Shown piece by piece: positions 25,503 to 35,327 of a DNA stretch of 64,000 nt (positions are counted from its first letter, which is position 1; each line of letters begins with the position of its first letter). The position numbers and the translations under genes were made by a program. Origin of the DNA: a virus; the IMG/VR virus record IMGVR_UViG_3300005563_000035, positions 1 to 64,000 of that record; one strand, written 5' to 3'. The notes below the pieces were generated by a model. It searched no databases, was not told the DNA's origin, and saw only the letters and a list, made by a program, of their open reading frames with translations.

Positions 25503-27031
25503 TGGGCATGTTCTCGTGGATCACCGGTAGCAAGAGCGCACCGGCGCCGAAGCCTGCCCGGGCTGAGCCCGCCTCCTTCTGGAGCACCCATGCCTTTGAC
25601 AGCGTGAGCTCACGGGAGAAGGCGAGCGCTTTCCTCACGGACACGCTGTCGGCCATCCGAGCCAAGCTGCCCCGATTCGCCACCGCCGACCACGCGATGG
25701 ATGACGCCGGCAACGGTGGCATCGCCCTGAAGCTCCAAGCGCAGGCGATGAACATCCCCGAAGTCTTGGCGATGTGGTACGCCTCGCAGACCTTCATCGG
25801 CTACCAGCTCGCAGCCATCCTGGCGCAGCATTGGCTGATCGACAAGGCGTGCACCGTACCGGCCCGCGACGCGATCCGCCAGGGCTTCGACATCGTCAAC
25901 GTGGATGGCGACGACATCGACCCGGCCGTCCTGAAGAAGCTCCACAAGGCCGACCGCCGGATGCGGCTGAACTGGAACATGGAGCAGTTCGTGCGCATGG
26001 GCCGGATCTTCGGCATCCGCATCGCGCTGTTCAAGGTCGAGTCCACCGACCCGCAATACTACGAGAAGCCATTCAACCCGGACGGCGTGACCAAGGGCTC
26101 CTACAAGGGCATCGTCCAGGTCGACCCGTACTGGTGCGCCCCGCAGATGGACATCGCGGCATCGTCGCGGCCGGACACGGAGCACTTCTACGAGCCGACG
26201 TGGTGGCTGATCCACGGCACGCGCTACCACCGCTCGCACCTAGTCATCTTCCGCAACGGTGACCTGCCCGACCTGCTCAAGCCGCAGTACATGTACGGCG
26301 GCGTCCCGCTGCCCCAGCGGATCATGGAGCGGGTCTACGGCGCCGAACGCACGGCCAATGAGGCGCCGCAGCTCGTCCAGACCAAACGCACGAACGTCTG
26401 GTTAACGGACATGGCCAAGTTCACAGCACTCGGCGATGAGGCCATCGATCGCATGAACCAGTGGATCAGCTGGCGAGACAACTACTCGGTCAAGCTGGGC
26501 GATAAGGAAGGCGACCAGTTCGATCAGTTCGACACCAGCCTCGGCGACCTGGACAACGTCATCATGACGCAGTACCAGATCGTCGCCGCGCAGGCGAACA
26601 TGCCTGCCACGAAGCTGCTGGGCACCGTCCCGAAGGGCTTCAACTCCACCGGCGAGTACGAGGAAGCCAGCTATCACGAGGAACTGGAGAGCATTCAGGC
26701 TCACGACTTGACGCGCCTTGTCGAGCGCCACCACCTCCTGGTCATCCGCTCCGAAGTGCCCGAGCTCAAGGACATCGAGACGACCGTCGAATGGCGACCG
26801 CTGGATACACCGACAGCCAAGGAACAGGCCGACATGAACCTGACCAAGGCCCAGACCGGCTCGCAGCTGATCCAGTCCGGCGCGATCTCCCCGGAGAACG
26901 AGCAGGAGCGCCTGAAGCGTGACCCGGCCAGCGGCTACGCGGCGCTCGAGCTGACCCCGCCGCCCGACCCCGAACTTGCGGCCGAACTAGACGACGATGA
27001 CTCCGCCGAAGACTCGCCAGCCAAGCCTTGA
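25502..27031 (+). CDS. Portal protein (DUF1073 family)
   Basis: A 509-residue protein. Pattern MNIPEVLAMWYASQTFIGYQ, RIFGIRIALF, QVDPYWCAPQ and ATKLLGTVPKGFNSTGEYEEASY fits the DUF1073 portal family. It forms the dodecameric ring at the head vertex through which DNA passes. ATG overlaps the terminase TAA. Acidic C-terminus (AAELDDDDSAED). Confidence 0.88.
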   Translation: MGMFSWITGSKSAPAPKPARAEPASFWSTHAFDSVSSREKASAFLTDTLSAIRAKLPRFATADHAMDDAGNGGIALKLQAQAMNIPEVLAMWYASQTFIGYQLAAILAQHWLIDKACTVPARDAIRQGFDIVNVDGDDIDPAVLKKLHKADRRMRLNWNMEQFVRMGRIFGIRIALFKVESTDPQYYEKPFNPDGVTKGSYKGIVQVDPYWCAPQMDIAASSRPDTEHFYEPTWWLIHGTRYHRSHLVIFRNGDLPDLLKPQYMYGGVPLPQRIMERVYGAERTANEAPQLVQTKRTNVWLTDMAKFTALGDEAIDRMNQWISWRDNYSVKLGDKEGDQFDQFDTSLGDLDNVIMTQYQIVAAQANMPATKLLGTVPKGFNSTGEYEEASYHEELESIQAHDLTRLVERHHLLVIRSEVPELKDIETTVEWRPLDTPTAKEQADMNLTKAQTGSQLIQSGAISPENEQERLKRDPASGYAALELTPPPDPELAAELDDDDSAEDSPAKP

Positions 27032-27851
27032 GGCTCAGCGCGGCGCAGTCCTGACGCCAAACGCCGCCATCGAGCAGGAATACACGGCGGTCATCCTCAC
27101 CCTCATCCGCCGCATGTGCGATGAGACGAAGAAGACCCTGCAGCAGGTCTACTCAGACGCCGCGCATGGCATGGACGCCGCCGAGGGTGGCATTGACGAC
27201 CACGACCCCATCAGCCTGAAGGCCCGTGTGGCGCTGAACGGCCTGATGGACAAGTACGAGCCGCTGTTCAACCGCTGGGCCAAGAAGGCGACCAAGCGGA
27301 TGATGGATCGCACGGTCAAGAACTCCGGCGTGACGCTCGGCATGAGCCTGCGCCAGATGAGCGCTGCAGTCACGCTCGACGCCTCCAAGATCACGCCGGC
27401 CATGATGGACGTGATCAACGCCAGCACGACGGAAGCGGTCAGCCTCATCAAACTGATCCCGGCCAAGTACCTAACGAACGTGCAGGGCGCCGTCTCCCGA
27501 TCGATCACCTCGGGCAATGGCCTGCAGGACTTGGTCCCGTTCCTGGACAAGCAGTACCAGGGCAACGTTCGGCACGCGCGCAACGTGGCGATTGACCAAA
27601 CGCGCAAGGCTTACAACAACGTCAACGCCACGCGCATGAGCGACATCGGCGTCAAGACCTACGAATGGATTCACACCAGTGGGTCCCGCGAACCGAGAGC
27701 AGTGCACATCGCCCTGAACGGGAAGGTCTGCAGTCTCGATGAGCCGCCCTACATCGGCGAGATGTACGGCGAGCCGGTGTACGGCAAACCCGGCGACCTG
27801 CCGTTCTGCCGCTGTCGGATGCGCCCCATCCTGGACTTCTCCAACGACTGA
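26997..27851 (+). CDS. Phage head morphogenesis protein (Mu gpF-like)
   Basis: A 284-residue protein overlapping the portal by 35 bases. The C-terminal Mu-F/SPP1-gp7-like domain is clear: VAIDQTRKAYNNVNATRMSDIG, YEWIHTSGSREPRAVHI, LNGKVCSLDEPP and PFCRCRMRPIL, with the CRC cysteine pair typical of the family. A minor head protein needed for assembly. Confidence 0.88.
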   Translation: MTPPKTRQPSLEAQRGAVLTPNAAIEQEYTAVILTLIRRMCDETKKTLQQVYSDAAHGMDAAEGGIDDHDPISLKARVALNGLMDKYEPLFNRWAKKATKRMMDRTVKNSGVTLGMSLRQMSAAVTLDASKITPAMMDVINASTTEAVSLIKLIPAKYLTNVQGAVSRSITSGNGLQDLVPFLDKQYQGNVRHARNVAIDQTRKAYNNVNATRMSDIGVKTYEWIHTSGSREPRAVHIALNGKVCSLDEPPYIGEMYGEPVYGKPGDLPFCRCRMRPILDFSND

Positions 27852-27878
27852 CGGATGAAAGTCCGCCAGATCCACAAG

Positions 27879-27900
27879 GCCCGCCAAGCGCGGGTCTTTT
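27879..27900 (+). terminator. Hairpin with T-run (unit 2)
   Basis: Stem CCCGC/GCGGG, five-base loop, then TCTTTT and CAATT. It lies between an upstream in-frame ATG (27,855) and the preferred start (27,918) of the next gene, and matches the hairpin-TTTT-CATT units seen elsewhere. Confidence 0.4.
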
Positions 27901-27917
27901 CAATTGCAGACACCGCC

Positions 27918-29636
27918 ATGCCCCTCCACCAAGGTTCGAGCGAAGCAGTCATCGCCGAGAACATTGAGGAACTGCGCGCGGCCGGTCACTCGGAGGCGCA
28001 GTCTGTCGCCATCGCCGAGCATGAGGCCAAGGACGCCATGACGGAATTCGGCGCGGCAGGCATCGTCTACCTGACGGGTGGGCGCGTCTTGCTGCTGATG
28101 CGCTCGGATCGATCGCGCGCCTATCCGTCGACGTGGGGATTTCCGGCTGGTGGCATTGAAGAGGGCGAGTCTCCCGAGCAAGCCGCCACCCGCGAATCCG
28201 TCGAAGAGACCGGCCACGCTCCAAGCTCGCTGACGCTGCTGTCGGATGACGGGCAGTTCCGCCTGTTCCTCTGCCTTGGCGATGTCTTCGGCCCGACGCT
28301 GAACGACGAGCACACCGGCTACATCTGGGCGCCAATCGAGAGTCTGCCCGAACCGCTGCACCCAGCGATTGACGAGCAGGTCGCGATGGCGTGGGCGAAG
28401 GCGCAAGAGAAGGCCGAGCCGTCAGTTGCCTCCGACACCATGGACGGGCTGGATGCCTTCGCCATGGACAAGGAATCCGCGCGCCAGATCGACACCAACG
28501 GTTGGTTTGAGGTCAAGCGCAACCCCATCTCCAAGGTCGGCATCTTCGACTACTCCGGCCGCCAGGTCGGCGACGCCGAGAACCCCGACAAGCGCTATCG
28601 CGTCCTGCGCCCCGCTGAAGAACTGAGCGACCCCGAGACGCTCGACTCCTTCCGCCTCATCCCGTGGATCGACAACCACGTCATGTTGGGCAGCGAAGAG
28701 CAGGGCCTCATGCCCGCGGAGCGCAAGGGCGTCCAGGGCGTGACCGGTGAAGACGTGTTCTACGAGAACGGCACCGTCTTCGCCAACCTCAAGGTTTTCT
28801 CCCAATCCATGGCAGGCCTGATCGAAGCCGGGAAGCGGGAATTGTCGTGCGGCTATCGCTGTGTCTATGACTTCACCCCGGGCGTGTTCCAGGGCGAGGC
28901 CTACGACTGCATCCAGCGAACGATTCGCGGCAATCACTTGGCCCTCGTTCATTCGGGGCGCATGGGTCCGGACGTGGCAGTCCTGGACTCGATCGATCAC
29001 ACCACCACCACCGAAACTAAGGAGCCACCCATGGCTGAAACCAAAGACGGGGGCGGCTCCGGCAATGCGCTGGACACCGCACTCGCGACCCTGAAGACCG
29101 CCACCCCGGCGGAGCGCAAGGCCCACCTGATGGCGCTGCGCGCCGTGATGGACGAAGCCGGCGACCCGAAGGAAGACAAGGAAGAGAAGAAGGCCGAGGA
29201 CGCCGACGAAGACGACGACAAGTCGGACAAGAAGGACGCCAAGGACAGCGATCAGGACATGAAGGAAGACAAGGCCGAGGCCAAAGACTCCGACATGAAG
29301 ATGGACGACATCGCCAAGCACCCGAACGCCATGGACGCCGCGACCGTCTTCAAGACCGTCACCGGCGAGATCAAGCGCCGCGACGCCCTGGCCAAGCAAC
29401 TGTCCGTGCACGTCGGCACCTTCGACCACTCCGAGATGACCGAGTCGGAAGTCGCCGCGTACGGCGTCAAGAAGCTTGGCCTGGATGCGCCCAAGGGCCA
29501 GGAAGCCGCGATGCTCGCCGGCTACCTCAAGGCTGCGACCGACCCCGCCAAGACCCAGGTCGCCAAGACCTCCACCGCGATGGACGCCGGCACCGCCGAC
29601 TTCGTCACCGCGTTCCTCACCCGCAAGGAGGGCTAA
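27918..29636 (+). CDS. NUDIX - prohead protease - scaffold fusion protein
   Basis: A 572-residue protein from ATG 27,918 ([19 protein letters not shown], a conserved phage N-terminus); ATG 27,855 is in frame but lies before the hairpin. Residues ~45-170 are a NUDIX hydrolase with the full box GGIEEGE..(7)..RESVEETGH (~78-100). Residues ~245-358 are a DUF2213 prohead protease ([37 protein letters not shown]). A highly acidic, lysine-rich scaffold-like tail follows. The protease likely cleaves the scaffold and itself; the role of NUDIX in a capsid enzyme is unclear. Confidence 0.82.
   Translation: MPLHQGSSEAVIAENIEELRAAGHSEAQSVAIAEHEAKDAMTEFGAAGIVYLTGGRVLLLMRSDRSRAYPSTWGFPAGGIEEGESPEQAATRESVEETGHAPSSLTLLSDDGQFRLFLCLGDVFGPTLNDEHTGYIWAPIESLPEPLHPAIDEQVAMAWAKAQEKAEPSVASDTMDGLDAFAMDKESARQIDTNGWFEVKRNPISKVGIFDYSGRQVGDAENPDKRYRVLRPAEELSDPETLDSFRLIPWIDNHVMLGSEEQGLMPAERKGVQGVTGEDVFYENGTVFANLKVFSQSMAGLIEAGKRELSCGYRCVYDFTPGVFQGEAYDCIQRTIRGNHLALVHSGRMGPDVAVLDSIDHTTTTETKEPPMAETKDGGGSGNALDTALATLKTATPAERKAHLMALRAVMDEAGDPKEDKEEKKAEDADEDDDKSDKKDAKDSDQDMKEDKAEAKDSDMKMDDIAKHPNAMDAATVFKTVTGEIKRRDALAKQLSVHVGTFDHSEMTESEVAAYGVKKLGLDAPKGQEAAMLAGYLKAATDPAKTQVAKTSTAMDAGTADFVTAFLTRKEG
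29031..29636 (+). CDS. Internal in-frame scaffold protein (nested start)
   Basis: ATG 29,031 ([11 protein letters not shown], residue 372 of the fusion) has a strong AAGGAG site seven bases upstream. Translation there would give a 201-residue acidic protein equal to the scaffold tail, as lambda Nu3 is made from inside gene C. The 60-residue segment of Asp/Glu/Lys repeats and a helical C-terminus fit a capsid scaffold. The internal start is inferred from the ribosome site. Confidence 0.55.
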   Translation: MAETKDGGGSGNALDTALATLKTATPAERKAHLMALRAVMDEAGDPKEDKEEKKAEDADEDDDKSDKKDAKDSDQDMKEDKAEAKDSDMKMDDIAKHPNAMDAATVFKTVTGEIKRRDALAKQLSVHVGTFDHSEMTESEVAAYGVKKLGLDAPKGQEAAMLAGYLKAATDPAKTQVAKTSTAMDAGTADFVTAFLTRKEG

Positions 29637-29639
29637 GCC

Positions 29640-30146
29640 ATGAGCGCTTTCCAATCCACCGTCAACGTCAACTACGGCTTCGGCGTCATCGGCGAGGTCT
29701 TCAACGACGGCCCGACGCGCGCCAGCTCGCGCATCGTCAACTCGTCTGGCACCGCCAACGTCATCGGCTATGCCTACACGCGATCGAACACCACCGACGT
29801 CTGCACCGTCGGCGGCGCGATCACGAACGGCTCAACCGTCTTCGGCGGCATCCTCTGCAACCCGAAGGAATACGCCTCGTACGGCACGACCTCCGGCACC
29901 CTGCAGCCGACGCTCACCGTGCCGGACAACTGGCAAGGCGACTTCCTCGAGATGGGCACGATCGTCGTCGCCCTGACGACCGCGGCCAACATCGGCGACC
30001 TCGTGACCTACAACCTGACGACCGGTGCCCTGGGCGCCGTCGCGCCGGGTTCGTCGGCCCCGGGCGGCTCCGCTCTCGTCCCGAACGCCGTCGTGCGTTC
30101 CTACACCTCTGCGGCTGGCCTCGTGGCGATCCGCCTGACCAACTAA
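29640..30146 (+). CDS. Capsid cement / decoration protein
   Basis: A 168-residue beta-rich protein between the protease-scaffold gene and the major capsid gene, where cement proteins of DUF2184-capsid phages are encoded. Features: FGVIGEVFNDGPTRASSRIV, GGILCNPKEYASYGT and NIGDLVTYNLTTGALG, similar to the Gp24-like structural cement fold. It would stabilise the mature head. Confidence 0.65.
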   Translation: MSAFQSTVNVNYGFGVIGEVFNDGPTRASSRIVNSSGTANVIGYAYTRSNTTDVCTVGGAITNGSTVFGGILCNPKEYASYGTTSGTLQPTLTVPDNWQGDFLEMGTIVVALTTAANIGDLVTYNLTTGALGAVAPGSSAPGGSALVPNAVVRSYTSAAGLVAIRLTN

Positions 30147-30159
30147 GGAGGGTTGGATC

Positions 30160-31299
30160 ATGACCAAGCAAGTCTCGATGGTGCACTCGCACCAAGATCC
30201 GCGCAGCTTCGTGGACGCCTCCGGTCGTCCGCGCACGATGCAGATGTCGATGGACCAGGTCGAGGGCTACCAAGCCCTCGCCAAGATCGGCATCAACCTG
30301 CCGCCCGCGCAAGTCGCCCAGATGGCTCGCGCCGTCGGCTACGCGATGGACGATCAGCAGGGCCTCGTCACCACGGCAACGATTGGCACCCCGGTGCAGT
30401 TCCTGCAACAGTGGCTGCCGGGCTTCGTGCGCATCCAAACGGCGGCGCGCAAGATCGACAACCTCATCGGCATGTCGACCGTCGGCTCGTGGGAAGACGA
30501 GGAAGTCGTGCAGGGTGTCCTGGAGCCGGTCGGCGGCGCGGTGCCCTACGCGGACTACTCGAACGTCTCGCTGTCCTCGTGGAACGTGAACTTCGAGCGC
30601 CGCACCGTCGTGCGCTTCGAAAAGGGCACGGAAGTGTTCCGCCTGGAAGCGGCACGCGCGGCTCGCCTGCGCATCGACTCGGCGGCTGAGAAGCGCAACA
30701 GCGCCGCTCTGTCGCTCGAGGTGCAGCGCAACACGATCGGCTTCTCGGGCTACAACGGCGGCAACAACCGCACGTATGGCTTCCTGAACGACCCGAGCCT
30801 GCCGGCGTACTACACCGTGGCCGCCGGTGCGTCCTCGTCCACCCTGTGGGCGAACAAGACGTTCACCGAGATCACGGCGGACATCCGCCAGGCCGCGGCC
30901 AAGCTGCAAACGCAGTCGCAAGACCTGATCAACCCGGGCACCACGCCGACGACCCTGGCCGTCTCGACGAACAACTACGCCTACCTGTCGACGGTGGCGG
31001 TCTACGGCAACCAGTCTGTCATGGGCTGGATCCGCGAGACCTACCCGATGATGCGCGTCGAGTCGGCTCCCCAGCTGAACTCGGCCAACGGTGGCGCGAA
31101 CGTGTTCTACCTGTACGCCGAGTCCGTCGAAGACGGCTCCACGGACAACGGCCGCGTGTTCGACCAGATCGTTCCGGCCAAGTTCATGGCGCTCGGCGTG
31201 CAGCAGCTGCCGAAGTCGGTCGTCGAAGACTACGCTTGCGCTACGGCCGGCGTTCTTCTGAAGCGCCCGTACGCCGTGGTGCGCGCCAGCGGCATCTGA
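30160..31299 (+). CDS. Major capsid protein (DUF2184 family)
   Basis: A 379-residue HK97-fold capsid protein with an AAGGAGGG ribosome site. Diagnostic pieces: ATIGTPVQFLQQWLPGFV, WEDEEVVQGVLEPVGGAVPYADYS, YNGGNNRTYGFLNDPSLP and the C-terminal VRASGI-type end. Expected to be the most abundant virion protein. The gene is followed by a strong hairpin and T-run. Confidence 0.9.
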   Translation: MTKQVSMVHSHQDPRSFVDASGRPRTMQMSMDQVEGYQALAKIGINLPPAQVAQMARAVGYAMDDQQGLVTTATIGTPVQFLQQWLPGFVRIQTAARKIDNLIGMSTVGSWEDEEVVQGVLEPVGGAVPYADYSNVSLSSWNVNFERRTVVRFEKGTEVFRLEAARAARLRIDSAAEKRNSAALSLEVQRNTIGFSGYNGGNNRTYGFLNDPSLPAYYTVAAGASSSTLWANKTFTEITADIRQAAAKLQTQSQDLINPGTTPTTLAVSTNNYAYLSTVAVYGNQSVMGWIRETYPMMRVESAPQLNSANGGANVFYLYAESVEDGSTDNGRVFDQIVPAKFMALGVQQLPKSVVEDYACATAGVLLKRPYAVVRASGI

Positions 31300-31324
31300 C
31301 CCCGGCGGACTGTCCGCTCCCCGA

Positions 31325-31355
31325 AGGCCTCGCGGCAACCCCGCGGGGCCTTTTT
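31325..31355 (+). terminator. Hairpin terminator after major capsid gene (unit 3)
   Basis: Stem AGGCCTCGCGG/CCGCGGGGCCT, 11 bp with one G-T pair, five-base loop, followed by TTTTT and CATT. Placed right after the capsid gene, it would limit read-through or protect the capsid mRNA 3' end. Confidence 0.8.
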
Positions 31356-31382
31356 CATTCCACCCGATAGAAGAGAAACCGC

Positions 31383-31778
31383 ATGCCCCACGTCTTCAGC
31401 ACCCTGGCCACCAACATGGGCTACACCGAATGGCTGCCTCCGCCCGATGGCGGCGCGCTCCCCGTCGAAGGCCGAACTATCCACGTCAAGGGTGGCGCCA
31501 CCGTCGCTCACAAGTCCGGCAGCTCCGACGTCTGGACGCCGCTGGGCTTCGGCACGCAGGTCACGGACGAAGAACTCGAAGTGCTGGAGAAGAACAGCGT
31601 GTTCCAGATCCACAAGAAGAACGGCTACATCACCGTCCAGAAGAAGGACACGGCCGTCGAAAAGGCCGTGGCCGACATGAACCGCGTGGACAAGTCCAGC
31701 CCGAAGACCGAGGCTGACTTCCCGGACTTCATCGTGACGATCGACACGCCGAAGTCCAGCGACCCGCATCGCATCTGA
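31383..31778 (+). CDS. Hypothetical structural-region protein (131 aa)
   Basis: AAGAGAAACCGC precedes the ATG. Beta-rich in the middle (IHVKGGATVAHKSGSS), with an acidic C-terminal part. Encoded between capsid and neck genes, so a head-completion or head-decoration role is possible. Family not recognised. Confidence 0.55.
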   Translation: MPHVFSTLATNMGYTEWLPPPDGGALPVEGRTIHVKGGATVAHKSGSSDVWTPLGFGTQVTDEELEVLEKNSVFQIHKKNGYITVQKKDTAVEKAVADMNRVDKSSPKTEADFPDFIVTIDTPKSSDPHRI

Positions 31779-31792
31779 CCTGAGCGCGCGCC

Positions 31793-32239
31793 GTGGCCCT
31801 GCACACTTTCGATCTGGCGTCGTTCCAGGCGGCATGCCCCGCGCTGGCGGCGACGGATCCGACCGCGCTGGCGGCCACGTTCGGGGTGGCGTCCAACATC
31901 ATGACGCCGTACGACGGTTGCCTGCTCAGCGGCGACTCGTTGCAACTAGGCCTGAACCTCATGACGGGCCACCTGACCCAGATCAGCGCCATGTTGGTCG
32001 CTGACCCTGGCGCGGTGGTCGGCCCGGTGGCCGGCGCGACCGAGGGCTCCGTGAGCCTGCAGGTTGTCCCGTCGCCGGCCACGAGCGGCTGGCAGTATTG
32101 GCTGGCCAGCACGCCGTACGGTCTTCAACTCTGGGCACTGCTCAGCGTGAAGTCGGCCGGCGGCATCATGGTGGGCGGCTCTCTGGAGCGCGCCTCGTTC
32201 CGCCAGGCCGGCGGCGGCTTCCTTGGCCGGTGCTTCTGA
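31793..32239 (+). CDS. DUF4054 head-tail connector-like protein
   Basis: A 148-residue protein from GTG. Pattern FDLASFQAACPAL, LNLMTGHLTQISAML, GPVAGATEGSVSLQ and YWLASTPYGLQLWALL is characteristic of DUF4054 proteins encoded downstream of DUF2184 capsids; they act as head-tail adaptors in related phages. Coupled to the next gene by TGATG. Confidence 0.75.
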   Translation: MALHTFDLASFQAACPALAATDPTALAATFGVASNIMTPYDGCLLSGDSLQLGLNLMTGHLTQISAMLVADPGAVVGPVAGATEGSVSLQVVPSPATSGWQYWLASTPYGLQLWALLSVKSAGGIMVGGSLERASFRQAGGGFLGRCF

Positions 32240-32796
32240 TGGCTGGCAAGTTCGACCTGAGTCGCGTGATGGCCAAGATCGACGCCATCGGCGCCGGCTT
32301 CGCCAATCGCGAGGCCAAGGTCGGGTTCTTTCCCGGCGCCATCTACGAGGATGGGACGTCAGTCGCTTATGTCGCGACGATCCAGGAGTTCGGCGCGCCA
32401 GAGCAGGCGATCCCACCGCGCCCATTCATGCGCCCAACGATCGAGGACAAGAAGAACGAATGGTCGGCCGACATCGCTGGCGGCATGCGTCGCGTGCTCA
32501 AGGGCCAGATGACGACCGATGACGTGCTTGACGCTGTCGGGGCTGCCGCTGCCGCGGACGTCGCGAAGACTCTGGCGGCTGGCGACTTCACGGCGCTGTC
32601 CCCGATCACGCTGATGATCCGCAAGATGAAGGACGAGCACAAGGGCGACCCGAGCTGGCGCATGTCTGGCGCCAAGGTCGGCGAGGCCGCGCGCCGCGTG
32701 GCTGCCGGCGAGCCCGGATCTGACCGCACGACGCCTCTGGACGACACGGGCCTCCTGATCGCCTCCGTCCAACACCAAGTCGGCGACCCGTCGTGA
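32239..32796 (+). CDS. Tail completion protein, gp10/virion-morphogenesis-like
   Basis: A 185-residue protein. SVAYVATIQEFGAPEQ and IPPRPFMRPTIEDKKNEW are typical of HK97-gp10-like neck or tail-terminator proteins, which often carry the PPRPF(M/L)R motif. Basic C-terminus. ATG overlaps the upstream stop; the 3' end overlaps the next GTG. Confidence 0.65.
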   Translation: MAGKFDLSRVMAKIDAIGAGFANREAKVGFFPGAIYEDGTSVAYVATIQEFGAPEQAIPPRPFMRPTIEDKKNEWSADIAGGMRRVLKGQMTTDDVLDAVGAAAAADVAKTLAAGDFTALSPITLMIRKMKDEHKGDPSWRMSGAKVGEAARRVAAGEPGSDRTTPLDDTGLLIASVQHQVGDPS

Positions 32797-33170
32797 ACCT
32801 CCACCAACGCGTGAGCGGGATCATCTCCCGGGTGAATCCGATGCTGACGGTCACGGTGCGCCATGCGACCGGCGTAACGCAGAACGCAGACTTCACGCGC
32901 GTCCCGACGTACAGCACGACGACGATGCTGGGCCAAGTCCAGGCGCTGACCTCCGCCGAGCTCGCCCAGGTCGACGGCCTGAACATCCAGGGCGAGAAGC
33001 TGGCGATCTACGTCAACGGAAACCTTGAGGGTGTGAGCCGGCCGGATAACGCGGGCGGCGACCTCGTGACGTTGCCTGATGGGTCGGTCTGGCTGGTGAC
33101 GATCATGCTCGAGAACTGGAATCGCATGGATGGCTGGACGAAGGCAGCCATCGTCAGGCAGCCGTCATGA
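32793..33170 (+). CDS. Head-tail joining-like protein (125 aa)
   Basis: GTG start inside a GTGA overlap. N-terminal helix, then beta strands (LTVTVRHATGVTQNADFTRV, GEKLAIYVNGNLEGVSRPD). Similar-length genes at this position encode neck proteins in related phages. Assigned by position. Confidence 0.5.
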   Translation: MNLHQRVSGIISRVNPMLTVTVRHATGVTQNADFTRVPTYSTTTMLGQVQALTSAELAQVDGLNIQGEKLAIYVNGNLEGVSRPDNAGGDLVTLPDGSVWLVTIMLENWNRMDGWTKAAIVRQPS

Positions 33171-33712
33171 CCCAACCGACCCTGAGCATCACCGAGAGCA
33201 ATGCCTTGCAGGCGCTCGGTCAGTTCCTCGTGGCTGTGCTGCCCACTGGCACCGCCATCGTGGTCGGCCAGGACAACCGTGTTCCGCTGCCGCAGGCTAC
33301 GAACTACGCCGTGATGACGCCGATCACTCGCACCCGGTTGGCCACGAACCTGACCGAGTACACCGACGGCTTCCCGTCCAACCCGCAAACGCGGCAGGAC
33401 ACCATGAGCACGAACATGACCATCCAGGTGGACACGTTCGGCCCGCTGTCGGGCGACAACGCCCAGATCCTCGCCACCCTGTTCCGTTCCGATTGGGGCG
33501 TGGACCAGTTCGACGCCATGGCCCTCGGCGCAACTCCGCTCTACACGAGCGAACCGCGCCAGATGAAGTTCCTGGACGAGTCTCACCAGATCCAGCAACG
33601 CTGGACGACGGACTGCTACCTGCAGGTTGACCCGGTTGTCACCGTGTCGCAGGACTTCGCCGCCGAGCTCGTCGCCGGAGTCATTGACGTCGACGCCGCG
33701 TACCCCGCCTGA
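33167..33712 (+). CDS. Neck / tail terminator protein (gp12-like)
   Basis: A 181-residue protein. The pattern LQALGQFLVAVLPTGTAIVVGQ, YAVMTPITRTRLATNLTEY and MTIQVDTFGPLSGDNAQILATLFR resembles the phage neck terminator family (LIC_12616-like) encoded just before DUF3383 sheath genes. It would cap the tail tube and sheath. ATG overlaps the preceding stop. Confidence 0.7.
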   Translation: MTQPTLSITESNALQALGQFLVAVLPTGTAIVVGQDNRVPLPQATNYAVMTPITRTRLATNLTEYTDGFPSNPQTRQDTMSTNMTIQVDTFGPLSGDNAQILATLFRSDWGVDQFDAMALGATPLYTSEPRQMKFLDESHQIQQRWTTDCYLQVDPVVTVSQDFAAELVAGVIDVDAAYPA

Positions 33713-33731
33713 CCAGACACCACACCGCATA

Positions 33732-33753
33732 GAGCCGCCTTCGGGCGGCTTTT
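33732..33753 (+). terminator. Hairpin terminator (unit 4)
   Basis: GCCGCC-TTCG-GGCGGC stem with a stable UUCG tetraloop, followed by six T and CATT. Strong intrinsic terminator between the neck and sheath genes. Confidence 0.85.
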
Positions 33754-33805
33754 TTCATTCCCGACCGCCGCGGCACGCCCGCAACAACCAAGTCCCGGAG
33801 CGTCC

Positions 33806-35308
33806 ATGACGAAGTCCATCCCCGCCAGCTATTTCGTGTCGATCGTCCCGGGCGTCATCAGCGCCGGGGGCTCGGCACTCGACCTCAACGGCCTGATGCT
33901 GACCAATGGCACCCGAACGCCCATCGGCTCGGTGCTGTCGTTCGCTTCGGCCGCTGCCGTGGCGACGTACTACGGCGCCAGCAGCACGGAGGCGACGGCG
34001 GCTGCGGTCTACTTCGCCGGCTTCGACAACTCCAACGTCAAGCCTGGCGCGCTGCTGGTGGCGCAGTACAACACGGCCAACGTTGCCGCCTACCTGCGCG
34101 GCGCCTCGGTTTCTTCGCTGACGCTGGCCCAGCTGCAGGCCCTGACCGGCACGCTGATCATCACGACCGATGGCACCCAGAAGACCTCGGGCACGATCAC
34201 CCTATCTGGCGCGACCAGCTTCTCGAACGCCGCCACGATCATCCAGGCCGCGTTCACGACGCCGAACTTCACCGTCTCGTATGACAGCGTCTCGGGCGCC
34301 TTCGTGTTCACGAGCAACACCACTGGCGCGAGCTCGACCATCACGTACTGCACGGGCACGCTGGCTGACGCCCTGAACCTGCGTCTTGCTGATGGCGCGG
34401 TCACTTCGCAAGGCGCCGTCACCGCTGTGCCGGGCACGTTCATGACGGCCATCACCGGCATCACCCAGGACTGGGCCTCGTTCTTCACGTCCTTCGACCC
34501 GGACAACGGCTCTGGCAACACCCTGAAGCTGGCCTTTGCGAACTGGAACAACACCCAAGGCAACCGCTACGCCTACATCGCCTGGGACACGGACGCCAGC
34601 CCCACGACGACCGTGCCGGCCACGACCTCGCTGGGCTACCTGCTGTCGCAGTCGAGCGTGTCGGGCACCAGCCTGATCTACGCCCCCGCGCTCGACAAGG
34701 CGGCGTACCAGTCGGGCGCCATCGCCTCGGTGGACTTCAGCGAGAAGAACGGCAGCACGAACTTCGCCTATCGGATGCAGTCGGGCCTGACCCCGGATGT
34801 CACCGACCTGACGACGCTGACCAACCTGATCGCCAATGGCTACAACGCCTACAGCGCGGTCGCCACGGCCAACCAGAACTTCCAGTACATGTACCCGGGC
34901 AGCGTGTCCGGCCAATACCTGTGGCTGCAGGACTACGTCAACCAGATCTGGCTGAACAACGCCCTGCAACTGTCGCTGATGGAACTCCTGACCTCGGTCA
35001 AGAGCATCCCGTACAACGCGGCCGGCTACGCGCTGATCCGTGCGGCCTGCATGGACCCGATCAACGCCGCCGTCAACTTCGGCGCGATCCAGCCGGGCGT
35101 GACGCTGTCGGCCCTGCAGATCGCCGAGGTTAACAACGCGGCCGGCGTGAAGATCGACAAGACCCTCTCGGCGCAGGGCTGGTACCTCCAAGTGCTCGAT
35201 GCCACCGCGCAAGTCCGCGGTCAGCGCAAATCGCCGCCCATTTCGCTCTGGTACACCAGCGGGGGCTCCGTCAACCAGATCAACCTGGCTTCCATCGAAG
35301 TCGCCTGA
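33806..35308 (+). CDS. Tail sheath protein (DUF3383)
   Basis: A 500-residue protein. DUF3383 features: N-terminal FVSIVPGVISAGGSALDLNGL, VATYYGASSTEATAAAVYFAGFDNS, FTSFDP..GNTLKLAFANWNN, and the C-terminal WYLQVLDATAQVRGQRKSPPI. It forms the contractile outer sheath and proves myovirus morphology. The ATG follows a CGGAGCGTCC leader. Confidence 0.9.
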   Translation: MTKSIPASYFVSIVPGVISAGGSALDLNGLMLTNGTRTPIGSVLSFASAAAVATYYGASSTEATAAAVYFAGFDNSNVKPGALLVAQYNTANVAAYLRGASVSSLTLAQLQALTGTLIITTDGTQKTSGTITLSGATSFSNAATIIQAAFTTPNFTVSYDSVSGAFVFTSNTTGASSTITYCTGTLADALNLRLADGAVTSQGAVTAVPGTFMTAITGITQDWASFFTSFDPDNGSGNTLKLAFANWNNTQGNRYAYIAWDTDASPTTTVPATTSLGYLLSQSSVSGTSLIYAPALDKAAYQSGAIASVDFSEKNGSTNFAYRMQSGLTPDVTDLTTLTNLIANGYNAYSAVATANQNFQYMYPGSVSGQYLWLQDYVNQIWLNNALQLSLMELLTSVKSIPYNAAGYALIRAACMDPINAAVNFGAIQPGVTLSALQIAEVNNAAGVKIDKTLSAQGWYLQVLDATAQVRGQRKSPPISLWYTSGGSVNQINLASIEVA

Positions 35309-35327
35309 TCCCGTCCATCAACGCCTA

